A stretch of DNA of 64,000 nt from positions 3,224,001 to 3,288,000 of the forward strand of contig NC_073356.2 in NCBI RefSeq assembly GCF_027580225.2, written 5' to 3'. Of this stretch, positions 1-10,930 are shown in pieces. The notes beneath the pieces are model-generated. The model was given only the letters and a program-made list of their open reading frames with translations. It was not told the origin of the DNA and searched no databases. Numbering within the stretch: the first letter of the stretch is position 1; each line of letters starts with the position of its first letter. This DNA is from Misgurnus anguillicaudatus. Taxonomy: Eukaryota > Chordata > Actinopteri > Cypriniformes > Cobitidae. The position numbers and the translations under genes were made by a program.

Positions 1-600
1 GTCAGCGATGGAGCACCATCCTGCTGCAGAATTTGGCCTCTTTCATGGTTGGGAATAAAAGAGGTAGCTAAGATTTCTTGGTTACTGGATGTACTGTAAC
101 CAGACCATGATTTTTCCGGCATCAAACTTCACTGTTTTCTGGGTGAATCTCGGATCCATGCATGTTCCAGTAGATCTCCTGCAATATTTGAGGTGACTGT
201 TGTGTAATTCAACAGAAGATTCATCTGAAAAATCAACCTTCTGCTCTTCCAGCGTCCTTCCGTTTAGCAGGCTGGGGCCTTGGCAAATGCCACACGGTTT
301 TTCAATTGTCTTTTGTTTAGTGCTGGCTTCTGGGCACTGATTTGACCATGGACGCCATTTCGAGACAAAATCCGAAAAACTGTTCTGGTTGACACAGGGA
401 CTTCAGGTAACCAGATCTCGTGGAGCTTTGCTGTAGTGGAAAATGGGCTGACCTTGGATTTTCGAGCCAACAAACGGTCCTCTCGAGCAGTCTTGCAGGG
501 TCTGCCTGACCTGGACTTTTCAAAAACGTCTCTGGTCTCTTCAAATCTTTTTTTTATCCTCTGTACTTAATGCTGAGACACATTGAAGGTGTCTGCCACA
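1..600 (-). pseudogene. Tc1/mariner transposase fragment, C-terminus beyond window edge
   Basis: Read on the minus strand, this stretch gives the N-terminal and middle part of a Tc1-type DD34E transposase, which cuts and pastes its own element into TA sites. Visible parts are a helix-turn-helix region near 500-600 (with KSRSGRPCKTAREDR around 480-520), the STRTVFRILSRNG segment near 360-400, and QQDGAP close to position 20-35, the block that carries the second catalytic Asp in the family. Stop codons near 265 and 570 and a frame change between 317 and 473 break the frame. The window edge removes the rest, including the final Glu. It is a dead copy with no host function. Confidence 0.8.
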
Positions 601-612
601 TCAGCAGTTGAT

Positions 613-807
613 CAGGGGCCTATACCATGAAGCTGGTTTAGTTGGTTAGCCAGCTTTGTTTAGGATTAGTTTGTGCAAATCCTGGGTTTTGGGTACCATG
701 AAAATAGCTTTTACCAACAAGGCCTGCACATTGGCTTGGTTTTGTCAACCTGAAACTAATCCTGTAACCCTGAGTTTGTTTAACCATTTTCATGGTACGG
801 GCCCCTG
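613..807. mobile_element. ~195-bp MITE with AGGGGCC terminal inverted repeats
   Basis: The left end reads AGGGGCCTATACCATGAA and the right end, reversed, reads AGGGGCCCGTACCATGAA. Such matching ends mark a small non-autonomous DNA transposon. It has no ORF. It lies between the Tc1 transposase remnant (1-600) and that element's presumed 5' flank (808-995). I could not find a clean TSD, so the superfamily is left open. Confidence 0.6.
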
Positions 808-995
808 GTCTGCAGCCTCTTGAAAATCAAAACTTTAGTCTTAGAATGAATCTTAGGCGTGTTTGCCGAGGTGTAGTTGCAGTTGATGTGAAGGTATAGT
901 GTACTGGGGTTCTTTTTATACACACCTGAGACCTAATTGATCCATTATTAGTCACAGATGAATGTCACAGGTCAGAGCGGACCACTAACGTCGTG

Positions 996-3557
996 TGTCA
1001 CGCCCCTGCCTGGTTTCCACCTCGAGGTTCCACCAAGAACACCCCAATGACCAGACACACGAGAGAAGGTAGGTAGACTTAAAACAAACTTTATTTAAAT
1101 TAGTTAAAAGAGGATTCGGGGAAGGGAAAAGGGAATCTAAAATGAATTTTCGTCTTCCAACAGGAGGGGACTGGGCCTGGGAAATCTGGACGTCTTTTGG
1201 TAAGTAACCACAGGGGGAGAGGGGAAGGTGCTCCTTCGTCCTTTCGCAGAACTCCCACCAATCTCCTGACTGTCCCTTGATCCTTTCTTATAGGTTTGAC
1301 TTCTTGTGGCGCCCTTCTCTTCTCCTAAAGGCAACAGAAACACACGATGAATAATGGGTGAGACGGAGATGACTACCTTGTTCCTGTATTCGTTGTTTTC
1401 CTCAGATTGCGCTTCGCGAAGCACCTACACAGCTCCTCTACTCCAATGGGCTTCCCAGGTGAATGCAGCACCCTACACAGGGGTTCCTGAGGGCACAGGT
1501 AAGTAGGAAAGGTAAGTATAAGTTTAACTGGATTCACTGAGGACCGGATTGTCGTGAGTAACAGGCAAGTATTTCACCAGACAACTAGATCGGTACTCTG
1601 GACGTACAATGGAAATTCCGAGGTAAGTAGTGTTTAGATCGTGTACATAGGCAGGTATTTAGCAGGGTAACTGGGTCTTTCCACTGGACGTATAATAGCG
1701 TACTCGAGGTACGTAGCTTTCAGCTCGTGCATACAGGTAAGTATCCAACAGAGCAACTGAATCTTCACACTGGGCTTATAGGGCTTATTCGAGGTAATTA
1801 GCTTTTAGCTTGTGCATACAGGTAAGTATACGACAAAGCAACTGAATCTTCACACTGGGCTAACAGGACTTATTTAAAGTAATTAGCTTTTAGCTTGTTC
1901 ATACAGGTAAGTATCTGACAGAGCAACTGAATCTTCACACTAGGCTTACAGGGCTTATTCGAGGCAATTAGCTTTTAGCTCGTTCATACAGGTAAGTATC
2001 CGACAGAGCAACTGAATCTTCACACTGGGCTTACAGGGCTTATTCGAAGTAATTAGCTTTTAGCATGTTCATACAGGTAAGTATCCGACAGAACAACTGA
2101 ATCTTCACACTGGGCTTACAGGGCTTATTTGAAGTATTTAGCTCGTTCATACAGATAGGTATCCGACAGAGTCACTGAATCCTCACACTGGGCAGCGAAG
2201 AGTAGTAAACACTAAATCCTCCTTAACAATGGTGCTGGTTCTAACAGATAGATAGGAAAACCATACGTCACCTCTTGGCTTCGTTCAAGGGCAAAGGGGG
2301 TCACCAACTCCAAGCTGCTGCTCGTTGGGCCTGGTACGGTCGATGGTGTCACGGTGGACAAGTTCAGGTAGGTTAGCTACACCTGGCCCGCACTGCTGGG
2401 CCGACTCGCCCGCTTCCCTTTCCTCTCTTCCAATCCACAGGACAGAGATCTAGATAGGGGCGGACAGCTGGAATCGCTCCACAATACAGGAATTGTACAC
2501 AGCAGACAGGTCCTCTGACGACGGTTGTAATGCTTCCCTCCAACAATATGGTTTTCCCCACAATCTCCACACAGTACCTTACTGGCGTCCACACTCTGCC
2601 TCATTCAGGCTGTAACACTGGGGGCGGAATTATAAGTGGGCGGATATGGGATAGGTGGTCACCGCCACGGCAGCATACGTTCTCTCCAGCAGGGACCCTC
2701 TCGACCTGGAGGGCGAGTACAGACAACAAGGACACGGCACAGCACTGCAAAACTTCAGGTGTACACACGTCAAAGACAGACTCACCCACTGCACTACACA
2801 CACTTCAGTGATTTTTAGGGTCAGTACTCCACACCGGGTCGGGATCTGCCCTGGGGGAGATTAAAGTTGCTGGCACGGTAAGTGAACCAAGCTGAACGTT
2901 GTAGCCACTACAAAATAACATCCGTTTGCCCCACTGCACTTCTGCTCACCCACTCATCTCGATGTCCACGGGGCTGCTAAATGGCTTTTACATACTCTAG
3001 CAAAGATCTAGTCATCCATCCCCAGGTATAAACAATGAATGTAAAGCAATCCAATGTACTCACAGTTTCCGTAGTACTAATCTCCTCTCCTCTTCGTCTC
3101 TCTCTAGATAACTCACAGATACCTGGAAGTATTGTCGTTATTTCGCCCTGGTGTCGTCTTCCCACCAAGCCTTCAATGCAACACACAACTGGTAAGTATA
3201 CTTTCTCTCCAAACTCCGTCTTTTCAAACCTGCTCTGGTAGTCGGAGCCCATTTGCTCAGAAAATCCACAAGATGCATCTGCCTGCTTTGCCCTACTTCA
3301 GCGCCCAAACACTCTGTCTCACTCGTGGCATTCCTTCAGAAGCAACAACCACTTCCTGTAACTTCAATGCTTTCTTTATTCTCCCTTCAGCGTCCAAACT
3401 GCCCAATCTGCGATCGCCATGTCGTTTGACACACCTGCTGTAGATTTCCTTTGATTTGAGCTGTCCGGAGTTTCCGGAAGTGCCGGGTGTTTGTACATTT
3501 CGGTCCGGGCGGAACTTCTCTCACTTTTGGTTCCGCCCTAGAAGTTACTCCGTGACA
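996..3557 (-). mobile_element. Long LTR-like element (TGTCAC...GTGACA), copy 1, 2.56 kb
   Basis: The element is bounded by TGTCACG at the left and CGTGACA at the right and has no substantial ORF. A second member of the family lies at 40522-43318; both share the left-end segment CCACCTCGAGG, the CAAACTTTATTTAAAT stretch near 1083-1100, and right-end segments rich in TTCCGCCC. On the minus strand that stretch reads as a polyadenylation signal (AATAAA), so transcription would run right to left, with the TG...CA ends typical of an LTR. Copy 1 has no matching 4- or 5-bp TSD (CGTG against TGAA). A solo LTR of an unknown LTR retrotransposon is the best guess; an unclassified element is possible. Confidence 0.55.
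1558..2200 (+). repeat. ~86-bp tandem array with a splice-donor-like motif in each unit
   Basis: About seven to eight head-to-tail units of roughly 85-88 bp lie inside the LTR-like element. Most units contain ACAGGTAAGTAT (near 1731, 1817, 1903, 1987, 2074; variants near 1645 and 2148), followed by GAGCAACTGAATCTTCACAC and GGGCTTATTCGA. The first two units are the most diverged. The repeated motif matches a vertebrate 5' splice-site consensus on the plus strand. There is no ORF. Confidence 0.8.
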
Positions 3558-4128
3558 TGAAGCTCATATGACAAGGCGAAAACACTTATGTCTTTGCAAA
3601 AATTGACTCGATGGGCTTTAACAAGCTGTGAATATTAGAATACTTTTTGACAGTTTCGTTTTGCACTGAAACATTATTACCAAAGCTGTTGGGATTAAAA
3701 TGAGCCATTTCTTAAAAACAAACCTTGATTAGAAATATATTTCAGCGGCACGCCATGTCAATTTATACACAACCGACAAGACTTTTGTCAGGGAGTGTAT
3801 GTATAGGCCTGTCTTCTGTTATTCTCTCATGCACCCTGGGCAAATGTCCGATGAATGTGAATGTGTATTATGTCTGCCTTTGTATTAGTTTATGTTAAGA
3901 TAAATGGGGGGTCAAAATGGTTTTCAATGGGGGATTTTTGTCCCTAGGATCACATGTGTCGGTTTTTGTGTAGCTTAGCCATTTTAAGCTAATTTAAAAA
4001 ACTGAAACCAAAATTCTAAAATTTATCAAAAATGATTAACCCCTGGCAATTTTGGCCAATATTCAATCATCACAGTCAAGATGGTTTCAAAATCAAAATG
4101 GCACAAAATGTCCCTAGGACCTCTTAAA
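3558..4128. other. Non-coding stretch, nothing recognised
   Basis: AT-rich sequence between the LTR-like element and a hAT remnant. TGTCCCTAGGA occurs near 3949 and 4110 about 160 bp apart, which may mark a small element, but I could not define termini or an ORF. Confidence 0.4.
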
Positions 4129-5820
4129 AGTATTGATTTTTAATTGTACTCAAGTAAAGTAAAAATCCCCCAAAATAACACTTAAGTGCAGTAATCAAGT
4201 AAAATTACTCAAGTAGTTTTATCAAGCTTTTATGTTTATTTGTAGTAATGGCAATTAATATAACCTATTAATACAAAAACATGATAACAAACAGACACAA
4301 TGAACACACATTCTTTTTTTGTTTACTGTTAGCTTGTTTAAAGGTGCTGTACGTAACGTTTCTATTTAAACTAATCCCTTTTCAATTGCCTGTGTGCGAA
4401 TGGGTTGTAATCTCACATTAAAATTATCCACTTTGCAGGTTTGGCTATTACCTCTGAAAAAAAAAATTATAATTTTTATGGGAAAGTACCGGGTCGGATT
4501 TGGCGCGAAATCCAGTGACGTCACCCACACGTGCGTTCCCGAGCCTCTCGCCTCGTCTACTGACTTTGCGCTCAACAGCGACAACACTGTCTGATAACAG
4601 ACTGAAATGACCTGCTCCCAGCACAACAGACTCCAACACAAACTCCACATATTGTGAAGAAAAAAAGTTATCTGCTGAAGCTCGTAAGGCCAAATGTGAA
4701 TCGGATCAACTTCGGATTTAAAAAAAAAAACACGGATTAACATTGGCAGGGCATTTGAATTATGGAGGAACCTCCCCTTTGTTTTGGGTATAAAAACGGA
4801 TCCGGAGTTGGCTTTCATCCTTTTAGACAGGTAAGCTAACATTACTACAAAGCATGTCAAATATATTTCGATTATGTGCTTTAGTTTTTTAGATGTTGTT
4901 TCGGTTTGCTAGCCTTCGCTTTAGCATGTGTTCGCACAGCCGTCGTCGATCGATGACCTAAAACTGCGGACGCGTTTGTTTGCGTGCGTCCGATTTTTAA
5001 AAGTCTTTAAACTCGTACAGTCTGACATTGATGGAAACTGAGATTATACAGTGTGACATGGACTTAACTACGACATTGATCACACAGTGTGCCAATCCTA
5101 AAGGACTATTTAAAATAGCACAGTGTATACCGGGCTTTACTGTTATACTGAAATTGTTCAGTGTAGTTCACTAACCGTTTTCGTTATCTTACCGTAAATT
5201 TACCTACGTAACACCACATTACATAGGCTAAATGCAGTCAATTAAACGTTGCAGTGGGAGTTTACTTGAGTTTCCAGCATGTTGTGTGATGCTTTCTCCG
5301 GTGTGTTTCATGTCAGTCTGGCCGTCGCTTATGAGTTCGAGCACGCGCTTGTAAACTTATTGGTTGCAATCTGAAACTTCACCACTAGAAGCCGCTGTAA
5401 ACTACATACAGCGCCTTTAAAGGCAGATGCTGACAAGATTGTGTTGAGAACGTAAAAAATAAAGACACAGTTAACTGTCAAGAGAGTTTTTTTAAATAAC
5501 ACGTTATGTGATGTTGCAGGACTGAGATAGGCTGCTTTACTTTAACCTAGGTTTTACGTAAATAAGCAGAACGATGAGACTTTCAAGGAGAGGTTGTGAA
5601 AGCCCTCCAAGTAGTCGGAAATTCAGTGTTTTTACGCTTCTTCTCTATCAGATCGGAAGTAACGAGTAACTAACAACTTGAGTAGTTTTTTCATCTACTA
5701 CATTTTTACTCTTACTCAAGTAACTACTTCAATTTTGATTTTTACTTTTACTTAAGTAAACATTTCTATAAGTACTTTTTATGTTTTACTTGAGTACAGA
5801 TTTTGGGTACTTCACCCACA
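4129..5820. mobile_element. hAT-type remnant with ACTCAAGTA-rich ends
   Basis: Both ends are packed with the ACTCAAGTA / TACTTGAGTA motif (4143-4220 and 5680-5790). The right end terminates in GGGTACTTCACCCAC, the reverse of the GTGGGTGAAGTACCC start of a common fish hAT family. The left terminus is decayed and no TSD is visible. No transposase is encoded. A separate TTAA-target element (4342-5416) sits inside. It lies downstream of finTRIM exon 4. Confidence 0.5.
4342..5416. mobile_element. TTAA-target TIR element, 1.08 kb
   Basis: TTAA flanks both sides (4338-4341 and 5417-5420). The ends are AGGTGCTGTACGTA and, reversed, AGGCGCTGTATGTA. A TTAA TSD is typical of the PiggyBac and Kolobok superfamilies; AGG ends fit Kolobok better than PiggyBac, but this is an inference. 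It has no recognisable transposase and is inserted in the hAT remnant. Confidence 0.65.
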
Positions 5821-6051
5821 TGTGTTTGTGTGTGAATGTGTGTGCATTTATGTGTGTTTTCTTTGCAACTTACATTGTAGAAACGCCTTCCTCTTTTGGG
5901 CCCCAATTATCATAATGTCTGATACTATGAAAAAACAAACATATTTAGTTGCATTTAAGAAAAAAGAAATGTTATAAATTGTATGTACCTCTGTTTTATA
6001 ATCTTATTTTATATTCCTTGGTGCATTACTAAGTGTGAATGTATGTTTTAC

Positions 6052-6211
6052 CTCTATCAGATATCTTTTTTATCTTTTTTCTGAAAATATTCTCCAGTTT
6101 TCCTTTCAGATCTGACACATATTTTTCTACATCATCATAAGAGAGAAGAGAACTGACGGTGATGCTGAGTGAGTCTGTAGATCCAGGAGGAACAGAGAAA
6201 GAATCAAAACT
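6052..6211 (-). CDS. finTRIM gene, exon 4 (end of coiled-coil region)
   Basis: A 160-bp exon on the minus strand. It opens after a TTTGTGTAG acceptor and ends at a GAG/GTAAAAC donor, leaving phase 1. It encodes SFDSFSVPPGSTDSLSITVS and then SSLLSYDDVEKYVSDLKGKL, which is the conserved linker and coiled-coil tail that precedes the B30.2 domain in zebrafish finTRIM proteins. It is in frame with exon 3. No B30.2 coding sequence is visible on this strand between 6051 and position 1; the region is occupied by TEs. The final exon is therefore either beyond the window or lost. The exon identity is firm; that it belongs to the same gene as exon 1 at 33 kb is inferred. Confidence 0.82.
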
Positions 6212-6312
6212 CTACACAAACAAAAAGACAAGAGAAATATTTTATAGACAATACAATCTCTGTAAATCTAAATATCTAAATATCACGATTGTGTTTTTCA
6301 AACATCTGTTAC

Positions 6313-6546
6313 CTGGAGGAAATGGATGTGATCATCTGTGTGTAAAAGCTGCTCCAGCTCAGCGTCTCTTCTCCTCAGATCATCAATCTCCTGCTCCAGT
6401 CGCTTCAAGAGTCCTTCAGCTTCACTCACTGCAGTCTTTTCCTGATCTCTGATCAGCTGTGTCACTTCAGAGCAACTTCTCTCAAACAGAAAGATCAGTT
6501 CAGTAAAGATCATCTCAGTGTCGTCCACTGCTGTCTGTGCAGAGCG
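6313..6546 (-). CDS. finTRIM gene, exon 3 (234-bp coiled coil)
   Basis: The exon is exactly 234 bp, the usual size of the finTRIM/TRIM coiled-coil exon. The acceptor is GTGTCCTAACAG and the donor is CTCCAG/GTAACAG, both in phase 0. It encodes RSAQTAVDDTEMIFTELIFL, continues through EVTQLIRDQEKTAVSEAEGL and ends in DDHIHFLQ. The heptad-like Leu/Ile spacing and high Glu/Arg content fit the antiparallel TRIM coiled coil that drives dimerisation. The frame is open throughout, so selection or recent duplication has kept it intact. Confidence 0.88.
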
Positions 6547-6755
6547 CTGTTAGGACACACAGAGAGAGGAGCATTAGAATCAGCAGCATTCACTCAGCTC
6601 TTACTGGTACATCACACAGTCTGTTACACACAGTGAACTTCAGTGAAAGTCATCCAGCACTGAACTCCTCACTGACTGACTGGATGAGAGTCCTAACTGA
6701 GTCTGAAACAGATCTGAAACAGCAGACAGCAGTTGTTCTTCTGATCAAAACTCAC

Positions 6756-6851
6756 CTCATGAGTCTCCACAGCATCTCTCAGCTCCTGAAGCTTCTTCTG
6801 GCTCTCCTGGATTCTCTGCTGCAATTTCATCTGTGTCTCCATCAGGTGTGT
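6756..6851 (-). CDS. finTRIM gene, exon 2 (96-bp coiled coil)
   Basis: The exon is exactly 96 bp, another diagnostic exon length for finTRIM genes. It begins after TTCCACCAG and ends at ATGAG/GTGAG. It encodes THLMETQMKLQQRIQESQKK and then LQELRDAVETHE, a classic start of the TRIM coiled coil. Phase 0 on both sides matches exon 1 (ends ...EKQ) and exon 3 (starts RSAQ). The nearest upstream exon with the right phase is 26 kb away at 33131. Confidence 0.85.
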
Positions 6852-8272
6852 CTGGTGGAAAATTTGGTGTTGAGTGTATGTAGATACATTACCCCAGTTC
6901 TTGTGCTTAGAAATGTTTGTACATTAGACACCAGGTCTGTAGTGAGATCCATTTTTTTTGCATTTCATAAAGAATTGGATAATACCAAATTTAGTGCCAA
7001 ATCAACTTATAAGAATAAGAAATTTTTACCCCATTCATTTATGCATGTGTTTAGCACGATTTTTTATATCTTGTTATTTAAAACCGGTGCCCCTATTTTG
7101 GAGCATCTTCGGGAAAACGGCAAACACAAACTTAAACGTTTAATTACACAGACTTAAGTAGGTTAATTGAGGTTACTGTCTCTTTTAGACCAAATAAGCA
7201 CAGACTGGTTTCTGCTTCTAATCTATACACACACTTAAGACAAAAAAAAATTTATTAGAAAAATTATACAGTGGAGATTATTTTGTTTGTATGTGCCCTG
7301 TCAAGAACAGAAAGATTTTATGTTCGCTTGCTTGAAACGTGTCTCTCTGTGTGTGCACTTTTGAGTCGGAGACGGAGGGCGGATTCCAAACGGCGCTTTA
7401 GGAAGAAGATGCAGCATAAACAGTCGCTCCACATAAAAATGTCATGCTGTTTTTCGTTGCTCAATTCGCCAAATGTATTTTAATCGACTACGGTATGAAA
7501 CACAGTAGCGCAACTCTCTCTAAAGTTTACACATTAAAAGTTCTGATCTTTGAAGGGCATAGGAATGATCACATCTGATTGGAGCTGGACCGGACAAATT
7601 CAACTGCATGTGCATCTGTGCGTACAAAAAACTGCTCACTTTAGTAGTGTTGAGCATATATGCCCTATTTTGAAATCGTCCTATCGTCAGCCTGTGAGAT
7701 TGCAGATACTGCAAGTATCGGGGGGGCGGGGCAGTAGTTTACTCATTAATTTATTTGTTCATTTTTTACTAATTTATGAAAATTAACTTGAAAACAAAAG
7801 AGCAACACTGTCATGACCGCAATCTTCTTAAAACTGATGCCATTGAAAAAATTCCTGCGTGCCAGGGAGCGGGAACAACACACTCGCTGGTGTTAACCCT
7901 CTGTGTGCTAACAACCCCTTTAGTGCAAGGCAACGTCAGAGCCGCATGTATTACAAGCTCATGTGCAAGGAAATGTCCAAATCATGCGCATTACAAGTTC
8001 AGGAGCTAGAAAGAATCAATGCCGCATGCATTCAGGTCCGAGCAAGAGTCCATGACAAGCACATTAAGTCCATGTGCGTGCGAGAAAGAATCAGCGCAAG
8101 TTCCAAGCTCTCTCACGCAAAGTGAAGCCCACAAACCCTCTCATGTTAGGAAAAGCACGCAATGCGCATGTTAATGTGAAACAATGATTATAATAATAAT
8201 ATCTATCAGCAACTATCGTCATGATTCATGAAAGCCTGCTATTGGTGATATGTCTGACAATCGTCGATACAT
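6852..8272. other. Intronic or intergenic stretch without a supported gene
   Basis: About 1.4 kb upstream of finTRIM exon 2. Short ORFs on either strand lack recognisable domains. Between 7920 and 8110 there are loose repeats of phrases such as ATGTGCAAGG and GCCGCATG. No TIR pair or TSD could be fixed. Confidence 0.4.
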
Positions 8273-8280
8273 GATACTAT

Positions 8281-9098
8281 CAGTGTTGGGCAAGCTACTT
8301 GGAAAATGTAGTGAGCTAAGCTACCAGTTACTTCACATTAAAAGAAGCTTCACTACACTGAAGCTACCCCCCTGGGAAATGTAGCAAGCTAAGATACATC
8401 AATAGTAGCTTGCTACATCCAAGCTCCTTTTTTAAAAAAAAAAAGTTTTATTAGTAATTATTTATTCAGTTTCAATTTAGCATTTTGGTAATTATAGGCA
8501 ATACAAGCATAATGTATGCCTAGGTACTTCACATTATGAGGTGGTTTCCTGGACAGGTCTCATTCTACTCCCCAAATAAAATGCATGTTTGAGCTGCCTT
8601 AATTTAAAAACACCTTGCCCTGACATATCTTAACACAGGGGTCTCCAACGTGGTGCCTGCGGGCAGCAGGTAGCCCGCACAGAGTCTGTGAGGTGCCCGC
8701 CAAAGCACATTCTATTAATAGTTTCAATTGTAATATTTATTACATATTTTATATTAGCTTGGCTTGGTGACATAACCCAGTCAGATGTAGAGCACGAGTC
8801 TTCACGGAATGCGAGTGGTAATGTTTTGTATGAATGAAGGCTGCACAACTCGAAAATACGGAACAAACGACGTCCTGTATAGATTCAAAATGACACGTTT
8901 ATCCTCAAATTCAGGACGACTTCAGAAATGTTTGAAAAATTGTAGCTTGTGTGGAAGCTACCGCACTACTTGGTCAAAAAAGAGCTTAGCTACTGAAAAG
9001 CTATTTGATTTAGAAAGCAGGTAAGCTACCGCCAAGCTACTGAAAAATGTAGTTAAACTACTAGCTTCGCTACTTGTTGTAGCTACTGCCCAACACTG
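8281..9098. mobile_element. Non-autonomous hAT, 818 bp, TSD GATACTAT
   Basis: The ends are CAGTGTTGGGCAAGCTACTT and, reversed, CAGTGTTGGGCAGTAGCTAC. Perfect 8-bp direct repeats GATACTAT flank the element at 8273-8280 and 9099-9106, the hallmark of hAT insertion. The interior (about 8638-8720, starting CAGGGGTCTCCAACG) resembles the start of another hAT family, so it may be composite. No transposase is present. Confidence 0.9.
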
Positions 9099-9106
9099 GA
9101 TACTAT

Positions 9107-9827
9107 TGTCTATCTGCACAACCCTACACTTTAGTGCCTTTTTGCGAATAAATAGTTTGAAATCACTTGAATGTTTGAAACACGTGCAAATTATAAACTT
9201 TTCATATTTAAATTTGCGTATTAATCCACGAATCGCGTGCAAGCCGAACAGTGGGTCACATGCAATCCAACCTTGGGTCGGATCAACTGTGATCCATCAC
9301 ACCACTAGTGAAAACGGCCATTGTGGTTTCTTAAATTAGTTGTATTGCATACATATTTTATTTGTCCATGGCAGGATTACATACAGCATATGTCTTGCCC
9401 ACTTCATGCTTACCAGCATGTTCATAAAAGCCGAAATGAGCCCAGACATCTTCTCTATCGCAACAAGCGCATACACAACGAATGATGTCAGCACAACGTC
9501 AGTAGTTAATCAATTTTGGCCTATTACTGCATCAATGCAGAATCGTCCACACCCGCATCGCGATGCACCTTAATTATTTATGCACCTTGATTAGTGTTAT
9601 AAATATGTAAAAAAGTAATTTGGCCTACCTGTGGGCCCGTGACCATTTAGAAACTGACTATCATTATGTCATAATTTTCCCAAAATGGTGATGAAATATG
9701 AAAACTACACTCTTTAAGCGTTCCAACAATATATAGGTTGTCAAGATTGTTTAGGTTTAGTACAGGGGATTAGTGCTACAGTATATGCAAAAGCAAATTG
9801 TGTCCACTTGTGGCCGTGTGACATTTA
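9107..9827. repeat. Spacer with a decayed ~175-190-bp direct repeat
   Basis: The segment TGTCATAATTTTCCCAAAAT followed by GGTGATGAAATATGAAA (near 9667-9703) recurs in diverged form at about 12665-12700, just past the hAT at 9828-12637. The phrase GTGGGCCCGTGACCATTTA (about 9631) is likewise echoed at 9809-9827. Without the hAT these would be adjacent units of an old tandem repeat. There is no gene. Confidence 0.5.
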
Positions 9828-10092
9828 CAGTGATGGGCAGTAACGTGTTAGAAGTAATGCGTTACTGTAATCCGATTACTTTTTTCAAGTAACGAGTAAA
9901 GTAAGGGATTACAATTGCAAAGCCAGTAATTAGATTACTGTTACTTCCCCGTAAGCAGACTGCGTTACTGCGTTATTTTTTAACCTTGATTTTGTTTCGT
10001 GAGACTGTCTCATGTCGTGCTGCGAGTCGAGTGACAATAACGTATGAGCGCCGCGCCATCAGTCAGTGTAGTGTTGAACGTGAAAAGACAAC

Positions 10093-10371
10093 ATGGAGCG
10101 CGGAAGAGAACAAGACTATGCAGCGTTTAATGTTTGGAAGTACCAACATTCCTTTGAGTTTAACTCCGTTAAAGGTGACAAAAACATCAGCGTCCACTGT
10201 ACACTCTGCGTGGGAATAAAACTTTTATTTACAGCGAAAAATTCCACCTCAAATCTGAGCACACACTTAGCAAGCCGGCACAGGAATGTGAAACTTAATG
10301 AAAAAAATCCTGAACCCCCAGCTGACATGACCGCTGTGGCTCCATCTCATACACGTTCACGCAAAATCTGA
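10093..10371 (+). CDS. BED zinc-finger N-terminal fragment of a hAT transposase
   Basis: A 92-aa open frame beginning MERGREQDYAAFNVWKYQHS. Residues about 32-67 form a BED-type finger: the Cys pair in HCTLC and the distal THLASRH histidines frame NSTSNLSTHLASRH. BED fingers bind DNA at the N-terminus of hAT transposases and of host ZBED proteins derived from them. The frame stops after SHTRSRKI; no DDE core or hATC domain follows before the L2 insertion. It could be an internally deleted transposase or an unspliced first exon of a longer one. The start is chosen at the Met just before the aromatic-rich VWKYF-like segment. Function in this copy is doubtful. Confidence 0.65.
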   Translation: MERGREQDYAAFNVWKYQHSFEFNSVKGDKNISVHCTLCVGIKLLFTAKNSTSNLSTHLASRHRNVKLNEKNPEPPADMTAVAPSHTRSRKI

Positions 10372-10531
10372 TGTAAAACAACAGACTATATATCTCTATT
10401 TCATGGATTATACGCATTTGTGGACAAGCTGACATGACCGCTGCGGCTCCATCTCATACACGTTCACGCAAAATCTGATGTAAACAACAGACTATATATC
10501 TCTATTTCATGGATTACGCATTTGTGGACAA
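10321..10531 (+). repeat. 107-bp tandem duplication inside the hAT
   Basis: Two copies (10321-10427 and 10428-10531) each begin GCTGACATGACCGCTG and end TTTGTGGACAA, differing by a few substitutions and two short indels. The first copy contains the end of the BED ORF, so its stop-proximal sequence is duplicated. Confidence 0.85.
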
Positions 10532-10677
10532 AAATGGTCATTTGATGAACTCTATTAGACTGATTTCATGGGTTATTCACACATCTGAAACAGACTGGAT
10601 TCGACTCGCGATCGTTATTATAATAACACTAAGGTAAGAAGTCCGTTTATATTCTGCATGTTGTCATCTGGACTTCT

Positions 10678-10930
10678 ATTCAATTCAATTAAATTTTATT
10701 TATATAGCGCTTTTCACAATTTGGTAATTGTATCAAAGCAGCTTTACATAATAGATGCAGTGAAAAGCACAGAAAATCGACAGATAGCACAACATAATAA
10801 ACGATAGCACAAGCAGTTAAATTTGCTACGGCTATAAATCAACATTATAAGCAAACGTATTACTAATGTAACGTATAGAAGTTAAGCCCAAAAAGGCTGC
10901 CTCCCCGGGTTGAAAAACCCCCTAGGAGAA
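10678..10930 (-). repeat. L2-type LINE 3' end, inverted
   Basis: It begins with ATTCAATTCAATT and TTTATATAGCGCTTTTCACA, the reverse of the 3' tail of the L2 fragment at 11390-12315, and continues with the AGCAGCTTTACATAATAGAT segment. The same sequence occurs at 36632-36863. The repeated AATTG tail marks the 3' end of a fish L2 LINE or a SINE sharing that tail. Confidence 0.65.

Noticed and set aside
1558..2200. Regularly spaced repeats resembling a CRISPR array
   Set aside because: The whole ~86-bp unit is repeated with no unique spacers, in vertebrate DNA inside an LTR-like element.
4366..4860. 164-aa minus ORF downstream of finTRIM as a B30.2 exon
   Set aside because: None of the expected B30.2 motifs (LDP, WEVE, LDYE types) are present, and it lies inside a TTAA element.
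6537..7157. 206-aa plus-strand ORF over finTRIM exon 2
   Set aside because: It is the antisense shadow of the 96-bp exon and intron; it has no domain.
10116..10328. 70-aa minus ORF opposite the BED finger
   Set aside because: Antisense shadow; the plus-strand frame carries the recognisable BED motif.
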